A DNA stretch of 64,000 nt, from assembly GCA_946699065.1 (NCBI GenBank), contig CAMPDV010001562.1, positions 1-64,000 of the forward strand, given 5' to 3'. The notes beneath the pieces are model-generated. The model ran no database searches. It was not told the origin of the DNA and saw only the letters and a program-made list of their open reading frames with translations. Of the stretch, positions 23,944-36,110 are shown piece after piece; position 1 is the stretch's first letter; the number at the start of each line of letters is the position of its first letter. This DNA comes from Loxodes magnus (lineage: Eukaryota > Ciliophora > Karyorelictea > Loxodida > Loxodidae). A program made the position numbers and the translations under genes.

Positions 23944-26835
23944 ATGTCAGAAGCAACTTAATATAATCGATAAGGAATCTTAGCATGCCAATAAGGAAGA
24001 TATCTTGAAGCTATTGAGCATTTCAATATAGCTATAATATTAGATCCTAACTATGCAGATGCACATGCCAATAAAGGAAACGCATTGGAAAATTTAGGGA
24101 AAAACTAAGAAGCTATTTAGAACTATGATATGGCTCTTAGACTTGATCCTAATTTAGAAGCTGCACATCATAATAGAGGGTCTGCATTGATGAACTTAGG
24201 AAAGTACTAAGAAGCAATTTAGAGCTTCGATAAAGCTATTAAAATAAATCCTTTCTTAGAAATTGCATACTGTAACAAAGGATCTGTATTGGAAACTTTA
24301 GGAAAATACTAAGAAGCTATTTAGAGCTATGATCTAGCTCTTAAAATAGACCCAAATAATGCAATAACACATCATAATAAAGGATCTGCGTTGGAAAAGT
24401 TAGAGAAATGCTAAGAAGCTGTTTAGAGCTTTGATATAGCTCTAAAACTTTAACCTAATTTAGCACCTGCACACTGTAACAAGGGCTTGGCATTAAAAAA
24501 GTTGGAGAAATACCAAGAAGCAATTTAGAGCTTTGATAAAGCTCTTAAAATAGATCCAAATATTGCAATTGCACATCATAATAAAGGATCTTCCATGGAA
24601 AAGTTAGGGAAATACTAAGATGCGATATAGAGCTATAATATAGCTCTTAAATTAGACCCTAATTTAGTTACTGCACACTGTAGCAAAGGATCTTCACTTC
24701 TAAACTTAGGTGAATACTAAGAAGCGATTTAGAGCTATGATCTAGCTCTTAAATTAGACCCTAATGATGTAATTGCACATCATAGCAAGGGATTTGCACT
24801 TCTTTAACTAGGAAAAAATTAAGAAGCGATTTAGAGCTTTAATGTAGCTCTAAAACTTGATCCTAATTTAGCACTTGCACATCATAATAAAGGATTTGCA
24901 TTGAAAAACTTAAGAAATTACTAAGAAGCAATTTAGAGCTTTGATAAAGCTCTTAAAATAAACCCAAATATTGCAGTTGCACATCATAATAAAGGATCTG
25001 CGTTGGAAAATTTAGGGAAATACAAAGACGCTATTTAGAGCTATGATATAGCTCTTACAATAGATCCTAATTTAGTAACTACACATCATAATAAAGGTTC
25101 AGCATTTACAAACTTAGGTAAATACTAAGAAGCAATTTAGAGTTATGATCTAGCCCTTAAACTAGATCCGAACTTAGCGACTGCGCACTGTAACAAAGGA
25201 TTAGCACTTCTAAACTTAGGGAAATACTATTAAGCAATTTAGAGCTTTAATATATCTCTTAAATTAGATCCTGATAATTCAATTGCTCATCATAATAAAG
25301 GAACTGCCCTTCAAAACTTAGAAAAATACTAAGAAGCAATATAGAGCTATGATAAAGCTCTTTAATTAGGTTCTAATAATGCAATTACTCATAATAGCAA
25401 AGGAACTATACTTCTAAAATTAGGGAAATATTAAGAAGCAATTTAGAGTTTTAACTAAGCTATTAAACTTAATTCTATTCTCCCAGAGCCCTATAAGCAT
25501 AAAGGTTATTCTCTTTTTAAGCTAAAAAATTTTTCTGAAGCAATCTAGTGTCTTAACATCGCTATTCAACTCAATTCCAATTATGCGGAAGCTTATCACG
25601 TCAAAGGTCAAGTTTTGCAAGCTTTAAATGAGAATAAAGAAGCACTTGAATGTTTTATTATAGCTAATAAATATGATTCCTAACTTAAAATTCCCTAAAT
25701 AGATAATGATTCTTTAGATTGATAGTAATAGAATTCCATTACTTTAGAAAATGTTTGACAGCTTTTATATTAAAATGGCGCAGGCTAAGATAACTAGTCT
25801 CAAATTAGAATATTAAGCTATAAAAATTTAATCCCAAACAATTAATATCTAGATGATTTATAAGTATTATCTAAAGATTAATACGGAATTGTATATCTTA
25901 TTACTATCGATGGATATAATTATGCACTTAAAGTGTTTAACTAAAAGAATGAATAACAGATGATAATAAATTAGTTCTATTTTGAGTGCAAAGAACTTCT
26001 ACTGATAAATAGCTTAAGAGTTTAAAGACTTGTAGGAGTTGCTATTGATACTTAAGAATAAGGAAGTTATAATTTATGCCTATTAACAGATTTTGAGTGA
26101 AAATGAAGTTTATTCTAATAAGTTTAGATTAAATAGCTATTCAAAGAAAGTCAAATAGGATCTCCTTTAAGATATTATTAGAAACTAAATTTACTTAGTT
26201 AAGTAGCAGAAGGCCTAAAGGCTATACATTCTAGAAACTTTATTCATAAAGAATTGAAATCTCTAAGCATTCTACTAGATGAGAAATATTCTCCCTAAAT
26301 AGTTATTTTTGGACTATTCGATAATACAAACTGATTAACAACAATAGAATAAAGAGGATTTCATCAATGAATGGCACCTGAATAATTTGACAAAAATGTG
26401 ACTATGAAGAGTGATATCTGATCTTTAGGCTGCATAGGGATAGAGATATTCAATGAAGAACTACTTTATCCAAATATAAATGAATAAGAATAACTAAAAT
26501 AAGTAGTTTATATTAATAAAATGATTCCTATGTTTTCAAGCGAAATATTATAAGAACCTGAATTAACTGATCTATTCTACAGATGCTTAGCTTATGACCA
26601 GAACATTAGACCAGATATAGATAGCTTTATAAGATAGATAGAAAAATTAAAATAAAAGTGAAATCCATAAAAATAAGGTAGAGATATAAGTTAGTAGGGA
26701 TAAAATAAAACGATGAAGTAAGAATAAAGTATAAAGTAATAAAGTTAAGATTAAGCTCTTTTATTAGAAGAAGAATCATAAGAAACAAAGTTTGAAAGTT
26801 TAAAGATAGATGAGATTAAAGAGAAGAAGAGTTGA
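23944..26835 (+). CDS. TPR-repeat pseudokinase, 17 TPRs
   Basis: The ATG at 23944 begins MSEATQYNRQGILACQQGRY. Seventeen 34-residue tetratricopeptide repeats follow to about 25690 (consensus KGSALENLGKYQEAIQSYDLALKLDPN). A protein-kinase fold comes next: a degenerate glycine loop, the ATP-site Lys in YALKVF (Lys663), and C-lobe motifs WMAPEQF and SDIWSLGC. The catalytic HRD is HKE (residues 768-770) and the DFG Asp is replaced by Ile (IFG, 788-790), so it should be a pseudokinase acting as a scaffold or switch. TGA is Trp in HQWMAP and SDIW. I place the stop at the TGA at 26833-26835 (963 residues); the code allows readthrough. A paralogue with a vastly expanded array lies at 47921. Confidence 0.88.
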
Positions 26836-27335
26836 AGGGAGAAACTTTATATAGATGAAACTATATAATTTAAGTTTTTTATAAAAGTTAAATAACTAGA
26901 AAAGTTTCTATATTTATAGTAATTGAGATTCTATTGAAATAAGGAATTTATACTAACTATGTAAAAATGATAATAATTATAGATTATTTAAATGCAACAA
27001 TAACTCACTCTATTCTAATTTAAAAGCCCTCTTAACTAATTCAATTAAATATAAAAGAATATATTTATAAAACTCTATATTTACACTTTTATAATTATCT
27101 TGCCTTTATAATTTATTTGTACCTTAAATTACTTATTTATAAGCATCTTCAAATAAACTTTATTAAAGCATTATTTCCATTTATTTAAACTGATAGATTA
27201 TTAATTAATCAATACAAATACTTAAGGTAGTTCATAGAAGATAGTACCCTCCATACTTCAATCATTCTCCTTTAATTCCATCAAATAAAACGCTTCACAT
27301 TTACAACTTCTTTTTTAAATCTTAATTTTAAAAAT

Positions 27336-27600
27336 ATGTAGGACTTCAGAAAGAAATCTATGGCTGCTCTAAAAAAAAAGCTCAAGAACCAAAACAGCAT
27401 TATGAAGAGACAAGAAATTACAGAAAGCAACTTATGTTGCAATAACACCAACCACAGTGGAGAAACAGAGAAAATATAAGATTTCCGTTCTTCATTAGGA
27501 GGTCTTTGAATTAAATTCTTCCTGAAGACTAGCATAAAGCAACTCATAAAAGAGAAACAGAAATTAAAATTAAAAATACCAATCAGCAAAAAATAATATT
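27336..27600 (+). CDS. Small basic hypothetical protein
   Basis: The ATG at 27336 opens MQDFRKKSMAALKKKLKNQN, a Lys-rich helix, then a Cys/Asn stretch and a second basic helix. The patch has higher G/C than its flanks. No TGA stop was found close by, so the 3' end is approximate, and a different frame (KEIYGCSKKKAQEPK) cannot be excluded. 26836-27335 and 27600-27875 are AT-rich. Confidence 0.3.
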
Positions 27601-27875
27601 TTTATAAATTTTAGCATATATAAAATTATTTAAAATAACCCTCTTATATTTTAGTTATTATTTATAAAAATATATTAAAAATTAAAAATTAAAATAGAAG
27701 CTAGTTTAAATATTCAAATTTCATTTGTAAATATAAAAAAATCATTTTAATTAAAATATATAACGAAAAACTAGATTTTTTATAATTCTTAGGTATAAAA
27801 CTCTTCTAAATACTAAGCTGAGTAAATTAATATTAAACATTTCGAAAATAAAAAAAGATAAATAAATTGGATAAA

Positions 27876-27909
27876 AGAGCACGTAGCACTTTCGTTGATG
27901 CGCTGCTCT
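27876..27909 (-). ncRNA. Conserved hairpin motif H, copy b
   Basis: Read on the minus strand this is AGAGC-A-GCG-CAT, loop CAACGAAA, GTG-CTA-CGT-GCTCT. It folds like the copy at 17228 with pairing kept through G-T wobbles. It is followed (minus direction) by a TTTATC-rich tail similar to the TTTA repeat after the other copies. No Gag-like ORF was identified next to it. Confidence 0.5.
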
Positions 27910-28139
27910 TCAAATTAATTTTATTTAATCATTTTATATCAACTCATATCTATAGACGAGGCAACAACACTTTTGATGTTTTTTTTTCAGTCAAATTTAT
28001 TATTAAGAAGTCTCCAGCTTGTCACATTTTCTTCTATTTTAATTAGTTTTTAATTCTATGATCTATACTCAGTCCGCATAAAATTTTTGTTGCCTTGCTG
28101 GGCCTTCAAGAAGAATAAATAAAACTATTAAGGATTTAT

Positions 28140-29163
28140 AAAATTAATTTTAAAATGTAGAAGCAGCTGTTAATTTGATATTTTCGTACTTAAATTAAAG
28201 TTCAGATAAATCCTTCGAGGTGAAAGAAGAAAAATAAGAATTAACGAAAGAGACGGAAAAAGCCCAAAAAGGTAAAGAAAGATGATAAAGATGATAAAGA
28301 TGATAAAGGAGATAAAGATCCTTAAAACAAGGAAAAAGACCCAAAAAGGAAAAATTATACTTAATGTGATCCTGCATGAGTCTTGGTAACATCTAATCAC
28401 TCAAGCGTTTCTTTCATAAAGTCTAATAAAAACTTAATATTTGAAAGTGCTTAGCATGTTATCAGTAATAGTGATAAATAGCAAACTGTTGTAATAGACA
28501 AAGAAATTGAAATCTTTTTTAAAAAAGTAGCATTTCTTTAGTTTGGAATTTTACTTAAGGATAATTTATAAAATATTGAGGACAACTTCTATGGTTTTTA
28601 CTATAATAAAACAGAAATAAAGATCTCTCTTGGGTTATTTGCTAGGAAGACAAATCTTTCTGGTAGTATAGAAATAGAGATAAACAAAATTGAAGAGACA
28701 ATGAGTTACAAATTTGATGATTAGGTACAAAAGATTGATGAGATTCCTTTCATATCAGTCACATTTTAACCGTTGGTTATTTATTTAACACTGGAGATGA
28801 AGTAAAGATGGTTAAATTCGATAAAATTCCTTGAACTCTCATTTTAATTTTATCGTATGTTTTAATAAAATAGTTTTAAAAAGTATAACTTACTGGGATA
28901 GTAGATGAAATTTTATTTTTCATTTAGGTACTTTGGAGATTTTTACAATTATTTTAATTTATTTTAGCAAAATTTATATGGATAAACTTCAAAGGAAATT
29001 AGTGATTACTTAACAAGATCTTACTTAAACCATTTACATAAGTTTGATGTTCGCAAACCTTAGGAGATAGACGAGTAGAACTAATGTAGATGGGTTACTA
29101 CCTGAAGGCCAACAAGCGTTGTTCCAATTGAGACAAATCGGATAAATGACTGATAAAGATTGA
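28140..29163 (+). CDS. Hypothetical protein with a Lys/Asp repeat
   Basis: Plus-strand coding sequence in several frame blocks. First comes a Lys/Arg-rich start, then a run of 9-bp repeats GATGATAAA (28280-28316) giving KDD units. A folded segment follows (TQCDPAWVLVTSNHSS, then KEIEIFFKKVAFLQFGILL). From about 28930 another frame ends in TNVDGLLPEGQQALFQLR and a clear TGA at 29161-29163. At least two frame changes between 28700 and 28930 imply short introns (a 20-nt GT..AG candidate lies at about 28706). No family recognised; length about 320 residues. Confidence 0.45.
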
Positions 29164-29284
29164 TATTATAGTTTTAAATTTATGTTATATTATTAACTTT
29201 ATAAAATATTAGCACAGTTATAAACCACAGATATTTTATATTATAATTTACTTTAAAAGCCTAATATTATGTGAGATTTATAAA

Positions 29285-29730
29285 ATGCATAGGCCTTTCT
29301 TAAATTAAAACTCTTTAGGAGATAAGGAAGCTGAATAAGAAACTTCTTTCTCTGAAGACTCTACAAAAGAAAATACAGGAAAGATATATCAAAAATCGGA
29401 AGACGAAGCATTTTAGACTGAAAAATATACTTCGATTGGCAACTAATCAGATTGAAAAAAAGCGATAGTATTTATTCTATTAGTTGTTATATTTTTAATT
29501 ATTTTCTTTGTAATTTATTTGGAAAACCCAAGCAAGTAAAACTAATAAACTAGCGAGACAAAAATATTGGAACAAAATCAAACTTTAATTGGCAATTAAT
29601 TTGATTGAAAGAAAATTAAAGCGATAATATATATTCTATTAGATTTTATATTTTAATATTTTTCGTTGTAATTTATTTGTAAAACACAATTAAGTAAAAC
29701 TAAGACTAATAAACTAGCAATGATACTAGA
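29285..29730 (+). CDS. Small membrane protein with an internal duplication
   Basis: The ATG at 29285 opens an acidic N-terminal region (EQETSFSEDSTKEN). Then come SIGNQSDWKKAIVFILLVVIF and a transmembrane helix, and after 40 residues the same unit again: LIGNQFDWKK followed by a second helix. Both copies carry TGA for the Trp of DWKK. The DNA repeats with a period of about 160 bp (29424 and 29585). It was probably a single-pass protein duplicated in tandem. The 3' end is uncertain (no close TGA). Confidence 0.5.
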
Positions 29731-29751
29731 CATTTTTATCCATCGAATTAT

Positions 29752-31010
29752 TCAAAATTTTTTTGTTAAGATCTTTTAGCAAAGCTCATTTACATCATTT
29801 TCATTGCTTTAATGCTTTTTTCTTTCTGTCTTGTACTTTTATCATTTTTTTCTTATTATCCTTTTAGTTTAGTTTAAGAAGTATTTTCCTCCAAATCTAC
29901 TTTGAGAAGCTTGAACATTCTTCACAAAGTCATAAAGTTTCAATTTACTAATTTCTATTCCCAAAAGTAGTTGTTCCTTCTTCATGGCAACGGATATTTA
30001 ATTTAGACCTGTTTTCAGTTTTTTATAAGTTTATTTTTCAGAGCTATCCCTAAATCTTAAATTTGATATTTTTCTCAAATACTTATTTCCAATCTTAAAA
30101 TTTAAGTTTTATTTTTTTTAAATATTTTTATTATTTGTATCTTTACTGAACTCTCTAATAAATCTTTGATCTTAATTTCGGTAAAAAAAAATATAAATTC
30201 ATTAAATTTTAAAACCCAAATTATTGAAGTTTCTATTTGGAAGTTTTTTTTTAAATTAAATTTCTAAATTATAGAAGAAAAACAATTTGTTTTAGTTTTT
30301 AGATCTTTCAAGAAATCTTAAAATCATTTTGTGTGAAATTTATCATATTGTATTTAAACAAAAATAAACAAATCTTTCAAATTTTTTATTTATGATTTTT
30401 CACCCTATAAAATATTTTATATAACTATTTTTTTGAATATTTTCTACTAATTCTTTAAACTTATTTTTCTTATATTTTCAAAATCCAAAATCTTTGACAA
30501 GGCATATTTTCGATCTTTAAAAACGATTTTAGCTTTTTGAGAAATAAAATTATTTAACTTAAATATTTGCTAATTTAATTCACTTAACAAAAAATGTTTT
30601 TTTATTAAGCTTCTGATTTAAATCTCATACTTCAGTTTATTTAAGTTTATTATATCATACCTTTTACTCATCTTACTTCTTTCCTCTTTTTATTCTTCAC
30701 CTTATCTTAAAAAACTGTTATTTTGTTCTTTTTACTCCTCTAAATATCTTTACAAGCTTTTCCCAAATATTTATTGCCTTTTTCAGTAAATTCCTATGAA
30801 AATTTTGGATTCAAAAATCAATTTCTAATTACTTGTAAGAAGTAAATTTTATCGAAAGTATATTTATCATAAGTGATTAATTTTTCCAAGTTTTTTCCAG
30901 AAAATTCGTAGTAAAGATAACTAAATACATTCCTAAAAATAGCAACATTTGAAGATAAGTTTAAACATATCTTCCTAATTTAGCAAGCTAATCTTTCTTA
31001 AAAAATAGAG
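29752..31010 (-). CDS. Hypothetical basic protein
   Basis: The minus-strand frame ends at a TGA at 29752-29754 (…VNELCQKILTKKF). Reading upstream it stays open and protein-like to about 30480 (e.g. KFKELVENIQKNSYIKYF). Above that a second frame is clearly better, with NLEKLITYDKYTFDKIYFL and KFSQEFTEKGNKYLGKA. One short intron between 30480 and 30620 would join them. Lys-rich throughout, about 400 residues, no recognised domain. Start not determined. Confidence 0.45.
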
Positions 31011-31227
31011 ATAAAAAATAATAATCTTTCTGCTATTATTATAACTATTATAACTAGTAGTTATAGATTAACGCTTAGAATACTTATTTATAGCTAACTT
31101 TAATGAAATTATAATAATAATAATAAGATAAAAAAGTTTCAATACTTTGAGTATTGGGACATATGCCCTTCTTATATTTATATTCATGTGAATTATGTTA
31201 AGTATGAGAGTTTATGTAAGTTTATAA

Positions 31228-31440
31228 TCAACCTCTAGTTAATTCTTCCTACTAATGTTCTTTTTTCTTCTTTAATAGTTCTAAATTGTGTTCTCGTATT
31301 TTCCTCTCTTTATTCTTATTTTTAATTTTCTTTTTTATTTTTTTGCTTAACCATTGCTTAAGTTTCTTTCTTAAAATTTTTTTTATCTTTTTTTCTTTTT
31401 TTTCAACTCTTAAAGTTTTTAAATTTCTATTCTTTTTTAA
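31228..31440 (-). CDS. Short Lys/Arg-rich protein
   Basis: The minus-strand frame ending at a TGA at 31228-31230 encodes about 65 residues of continuous basic helix (e.g. RKKLKQWLSKKIKKKIK, ending KKKEHQQEELTRG). It could be a ribosomal or chromatin-type small protein or an exon of a larger gene; the start lies in AT-rich sequence near 31440-31500. Confidence 0.35.
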
Positions 31441-31502
31441 ATGAAATTGTAATAAAAATAAAATATTAATTCAACTTAATTTCTAAACCTTTTTAACCAA
31501 AA

Positions 31503-32333
31503 ATGAGATATTAGTTAACTTTGATTTAAGAATAAGCCAAAATTGGAAATCTTAACGAAGAAACTAATTGTATTTATTTTAGTTTGATGCTTTTAATGTT
31601 TTAACATAACTTTAGATTAATTAATTATATTAGCATATTCATAATTTTAATAAGATAAAATTACTTAAATTATCAAAGAACTTAGAATAGAATGAACCTT
31701 AAAATTATTTTCAGCAGGTTCATCATCTTACCAAGAACCACTACTAGAAGACATCCTAAATAAATAAAAAATTTATAAAAGTAAAGATATAAATTTTAAG
31801 TTGCAAAGAGCTTTGGTATGCTAAATCTCCTATTTATATTACCAAAATTTTAAATGGTGATTAAATAATATTACTACCTATAAAATTTAGAAGTTTGTTT
31901 AATATAAGAGTTAAATGTCTAATTAGTTAATTTTATGTATTGGATAAATTTGAATGTTTGAAGCCAGATAATTTCTCGCCTTACTGTTTTCTCTAAACTG
32001 TCTTTCTATAGATATAACGAGTATAATTTACTGATCAGTTTTTGCAAAAATAAACCACTATGAGTAATAAATACCTACTCCATAATCATAGATTTCAAGT
32101 CTATACTAAGGCAGGATAATCTTTCAGACTCGTTTCTTCAAGATCTTATATCGAAACAGGGATCTCTTGAAAGCTAGAGGTATAATCAGTCAAGTCAAAT
32201 TATTGTTTCAAAGATTCTTTTGCTTATACTTAATTTAAAACTTTTTATAGATATTACATAAAGTAATATCATCAGTTTACTGTTTAGATCTCAATAAAAT
32301 ATTAATTTCGATGAAAGTGTAAGAATAATAAAA
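31503..32333 (+). CDS. Coding-like segment upstream of the 32334 gene
   Basis: An ATG at 31503 is in the same frame as the gene at 32334, and the interval is open under this code. However, a second frame looks more protein-like between 31690 and 31850 (SAGSSSYQEPLLEDILNK). It may be the 5' part of the next gene with introns, or a separate small gene. Confidence 0.25.
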
Positions 32334-34150
32334 ATGTCATTTACCAGAAAAGTGTGTAAAAAATCAAAACAAAACTAACTAGTTAGATACCATTTATTGC
32401 TAAATACTTTTTATGGTAAAAATTATGAAATTAGTCCTAATTTTAGTAAACAAAAGTTTAGGCTCTATTCAAAAGTAAAGTAAGATACAAATATTTGAAC
32501 TTCATTCAATCTTAACATTAGTAAGAAGAGTAAAAAAGCTGAGACCTTAATAAATAGAGCTAAAGATGATAATCATTATATAGAATAGATAAAAATAACC
32601 TTTTACTAATTTTAAAATATTGTAATCAGTAACTACAAAGGTTTACAAATTTAGAACAAGAATTAGAGAAAATTAAAACTAATGAATTAATAATGTATTT
32701 AAGAGAATTGTAGTAGATCTATTTTTGATGGTAAAGGATTTATTTATTTAATAGATGGAGAAAATACTTAGAAATGGAAAGTTAATGATAACTTTCTTTT
32801 AATGTTCCTAGAGAAGAGAAGAAAACTGAAGGGGTATATAAAGCTAAACCTAGGTCTAGCAAAGAAACTCTTCAAACTTTCTTACAAGCACCCTACAACA
32901 CATCTAGACTCTCCACCGACTGAGAAGTCTTTGAAGTAGAAATAAACTTAATTCTCCTTAATTATTCAATTTAAACTCCCAGGAAACAGATTTAAGAATA
33001 GTTGTGGCTTAGCTGTAGCAGGTAATACAGAAACTCAAGCTGGAGCATGATCTGAATAAGGAGCTATCAATCAGATTCATGCAAAACTCCACTAGCATAG
33101 AGAATGGCTTGAGTTGGAGGTCCAGTTACTTAAGGAAGAGCTTAAAACTCTGAAAGAGGAAATAAAGGTAGCCTAGCTAATATATTTGGAAGCAAAAAAA
33201 AGAATGAAAATAATGTAATAGATGCATTAAAAACTAATTGGGTTCTATAAGTTCCAATGATTTTGTTGGAGTTTCAACAACATCATCCCTCCTAAACTGC
33301 TCAGCTGCTTCCCCTTATCAAAATTAAGACCTAAAAAAGACCAAAGAAAAAATTATATACTTGTTGAGAAGCTGGGAACTTCTACCAAAATTAATTGGAG
33401 ATCTAAAAGTGGTAAAATTAATATTGGAGCAAAATTTACTAGTAAGAACGAAGAAAGTAGCGGATGCGAAAAATCTACAATAGAATTTCTTGCAGTCATA
33501 AGAGTGGATAATAAAAGAAAGTCACCGGAAGCAATAATAGAGCATAGATTAATAATGAGAAATATCTTCTACGAAGAAGAAAGCCAGTCTAACTTTGAGG
33601 ATGGCCTATCCATCTAATTGGATTACCAGTAAAATCCTCCTTTCTATGATTAGAATAGATAAAAAATAATTAGATGTTGAAATGCCCTAGAAATATTTCT
33701 ATTTCTCAAATTCATATATTTTAACATGAGAACATAAGAATTTATCCCTTTCTAAGAGATTTTCCTTCAGCAACAAGAATTTTTGATTTTTTTCTGTAAA
33801 AAAAGTTTTTATATTTTTGGAAGCTTTAATTTTGATTAAAGATGGAGCTAATAGCCCATTTATTCTTGCTCTTTATTAGATTGAAAATAGAGAAGTTTAG
33901 AACTTTAAAATTTAGGATTAAAATTTTGACAAACGCTACTTGTTTAAAAAAAGAATAAATGACCAAAAATTTATAGGTATGCGAAGTACTTTACATTTAA
34001 ATAAAATTAGACAAAGTAAGAATGTTAACAAAAAAATATAATAAGTTTCTTAAGAGTGAGAAAGTTCTTAGAAGAAATCACTTTAATAAAAATTTTAATG
34101 AAATGAGGTTACTGATATAAATTAGGTACTTCATTTTCATTATGTTCAAA
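32334..34150 (+). CDS. Hypothetical coiled-coil-containing protein
   Basis: The ATG at 32334 starts a frame that stays coherent for 490 codons. Features in order: a basic N-terminus (MSFTRKVCKKSKQNQLVR), KGFIYLIDGENTQKWKV, a Pro/Thr patch, and a strong coiled coil at about 33060-33190 (WLELEVQLLKEELKTLKEE). A charged region (SGCEKSTIEFLAVIRVDN) and an acidic stretch follow. At 33805-33823 a 19-nt GT..AG segment, if removed, joins it in frame to IKDGANSPFILALYQIEN and a further ~100 residues. TGA is Trp in AGAWSEQ. No family recognised. The 3' end lies between 34130 and 34330. Confidence 0.5.
33805..33823 (+). other. Predicted 19-nt intron
   Basis: GTTTTTATATTTTTGGAAG has GT..AG ends. Removing it joins the frame ending FFCKK to the frame beginning TLILIKDGANS, both protein-like. 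Inferred only from frame continuity. Confidence 0.4.
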
Positions 34151-34585
34151 AAGTTCAAGCATCGTTCTTTCCACGGAAGTAGGAAGCTTTTAAGTAGACG
34201 ATCCTTCTTTAACACTTTAATTTAATTTAATTTAATCGTTCTTTCCATCTTCCAACTTTTCCCCGCTGTTTCTTGTGCTTTCTTATTGTTCTTCTTTAGG
34301 CTCCAATTAATTATCTTGAGAAAGTTCTTAATTTATTTTTTATAACATCTAAAAAATCTTATTTAAATTAAAAAATATATATTTATTTATTATTCATGTC
34401 TAAAAATATCAACTCTTCTCACTATATTTATAAGATAGTTGATCCAAGATGCTAGACTTAGGGTCTATTTTTTGGGGTGTGAATTTAAATCCGATCACTT
34501 TCATCTTTTTTTTATGTGAATTAAGCAATTATATGATATTTAGTATTTATGATCATCATTACCAATTTTTTTTTCATATAAAAAA

Positions 34586-34658
34586 CACCCTTGACAGGAC
34601 TTGAATCCGCATTCTCTTCCTTAGGAGGGAAGCGCCTTATCCATTAGGCTACAAAAGC
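34586..34658 (-). tRNA. tRNA-Arg(CCU)
   Basis: The minus-strand sequence folds as a full cloverleaf. The acceptor stem GCTTTTG pairs with CAAGGGT (with wobbles). The anticodon stem CTTCC/GGAAG encloses the loop CTCCTAA, so the anticodon is CCU, reading AGG. A T-loop TTCAAGT is present. A T-run follows (GTTTTTTATA), a Pol III terminator. Length 73 nt. Confidence 0.93.
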
Positions 34659-34718
34659 ATTTATAATTAATTGTTTCACTACAATAAGTATCATTTTTTA
34701 TTAAGAATTTACTAAAAA

Positions 34719-34799
34719 CGACACCAGCAGGATTTGAACCTGCGCGGGAGAACCCAACAGATTTCAAGTCTGTCGCCTTAACCACTCGGCCATAGTGTC
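34719..34799 (-). tRNA. tRNA-Ser(UGA)
   Basis: Minus strand. Acceptor GACACTA pairs with TGGTGTC; the D-arm is typical of Ser (GGCCGAGTGGTTAAGGC). Anticodon stem CAGA/TCTG with loop CTTGAAA gives anticodon UGA, reading UCA. A long variable arm (TGGGTTCTCCCG) and T-loop GGTTCAAATCC confirm class II. Followed by TTTTT. This is a serine tRNA by identity elements, not a UGA suppressor. Confidence 0.95.
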
Positions 34800-35322
34800 T
34801 TATTTTTATATGTTTGACCCCACTTATAAACCTTACTAAATATAGTTCTTGACCTAAAAGCTTGTTTACATAAGTTTACATTCAATCTAGTTATAAAATG
34901 TATATAATAAAAATTATACTTTCTGTTTTTCAATTAAGTGACTATTATAAAAGGATTGATTCAAAATTTTTTTTAAAAGAGCTTAGATTATTTTAGAAGC
35001 AAATGTTCCGTGTTTTTAAGCTAAATTAGATACCATTTTTAAAGTGAAATAATAAATTTAATATAAATAATATCAACAAAATAAACATCTAAATGTAAAA
35101 GATATAAGATTATAATAGCAATCAATAAATGCTTAATTATATCAAAGGTTTAGCAGCTGAATAATATCTAAATTAAGTTTCTCAATAATTGTATCATATC
35201 GCAAATAACTAAATAAAATCGCTTAATTTTGTATAAGAAACGAAACTTTTGACTTGCTATGAAGATTTTTTTTGATTTTATTTTTTAAAAAGTATAAGAA
35301 TATATAAAAAATCATAATAATA

Positions 35323-35870
35323 TGTCTAGCTTAAGATTATTTCTTAAGCAGCGCTAATTATTTTTTGCATATTATTTGACTCCATTTGAAATAGTCGAGA
35401 AAATCTGAGTAGGATTTTTATTTCGATTTCTAAAATATGATAGATCACGGATTTAAAACAAAAAAGATTCTTATGATATTCAAAGCAGATCATCAAAGAT
35501 GGCTTTATGTTCTTCTCTAAATTTTATGGAGATTTATATTTATGAAATAAAGCAAGGAAAGTGAAAATCAATTTTTTAAGAATGAAGTAGATATAGAAAT
35601 AAGCATCAAATTTGAAGTAGTTTTTTTTAAATATTTATTAAGAGAAATTTATCTTAAGCTCATCTTAACTTTATAGCTTAGTATAGTTCAGCACTCTTAT
35701 GGCAGATGTATTAAATATATAGTCAATATGAATTAAAATGCTGAAGCTAGAATAATTTTAAAGATTATTATATAATAATTTGCCTCATTTAAGACTTATA
35801 TTTATATATGCATGAGAAATATTCTAGCAACTTAAGATAATTACTAAAGCGATGCTTTTCTTTTAACAAT
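35323..35870 (+). CDS. Hypothetical protein
   Basis: From the ATG at 35323 a single frame stays protein-like for about 175 codons: MSSLRLFLKQRQLFFAYYL, then TPFEIVEKIWVGFLFRFL with TGA as Trp, and later NFIAQYSSALLWQMYQIY. No recognised domain. It lies between tRNA genes. The stop is not resolved. 34800-35322 is AT-rich with nothing supported. Confidence 0.35.
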
Positions 35871-35914
35871 AAGGAAAAATAGTTTAAGTAAAACCTGTCA
35901 TAAGTTTAATAACA

Positions 35915-35987
35915 GCCTCTATGGCTCAGTTGGCAGAGCATTCGCTTAGTAAGCGAAAGGTCCGTGGTTCGAGCCCGCGTGGAGGCT
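35915..35987 (+). tRNA. tRNA-Thr(AGU)
   Basis: Plus strand. Acceptor GCCTCTA pairs with TGGAGGC; D-arm GGCTCAGTTGGCAGAGC. Anticodon stem TTCGC/GCGAA with loop TTAGTAA gives AGU, which reads ACU/ACC after A-to-I editing. T-arm GGTTCGAGCC. A run of seven T's follows immediately, the Pol III terminator. Confidence 0.95.
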
Positions 35988-36110
35988 TTTTTTAGAGGAA
36001 AAATAAAAAAAAATTAAATATTCTTAAATCAATATTTAAGCTCCCATTTAATTATCTAGTTTCATATTAGTTCTCTTTAATTAATAATAAACTTACTTTA
36101 ACTTCTCTTT

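Noticed and set aside
32020..32130. Possible tRNA-like segment near 32085 (ATAGATTTCAAGTCTAT)
   Set aside because: Only an anticodon-like stem resembles tRNA-Ser; no acceptor, D or T arms could be paired.
34719..34799. tRNA with anticodon UGA as a possible decoder of UGA
   Set aside because: Anticodon UGA pairs with UCA codons. The long variable arm and identity elements are those of a normal serine tRNA.
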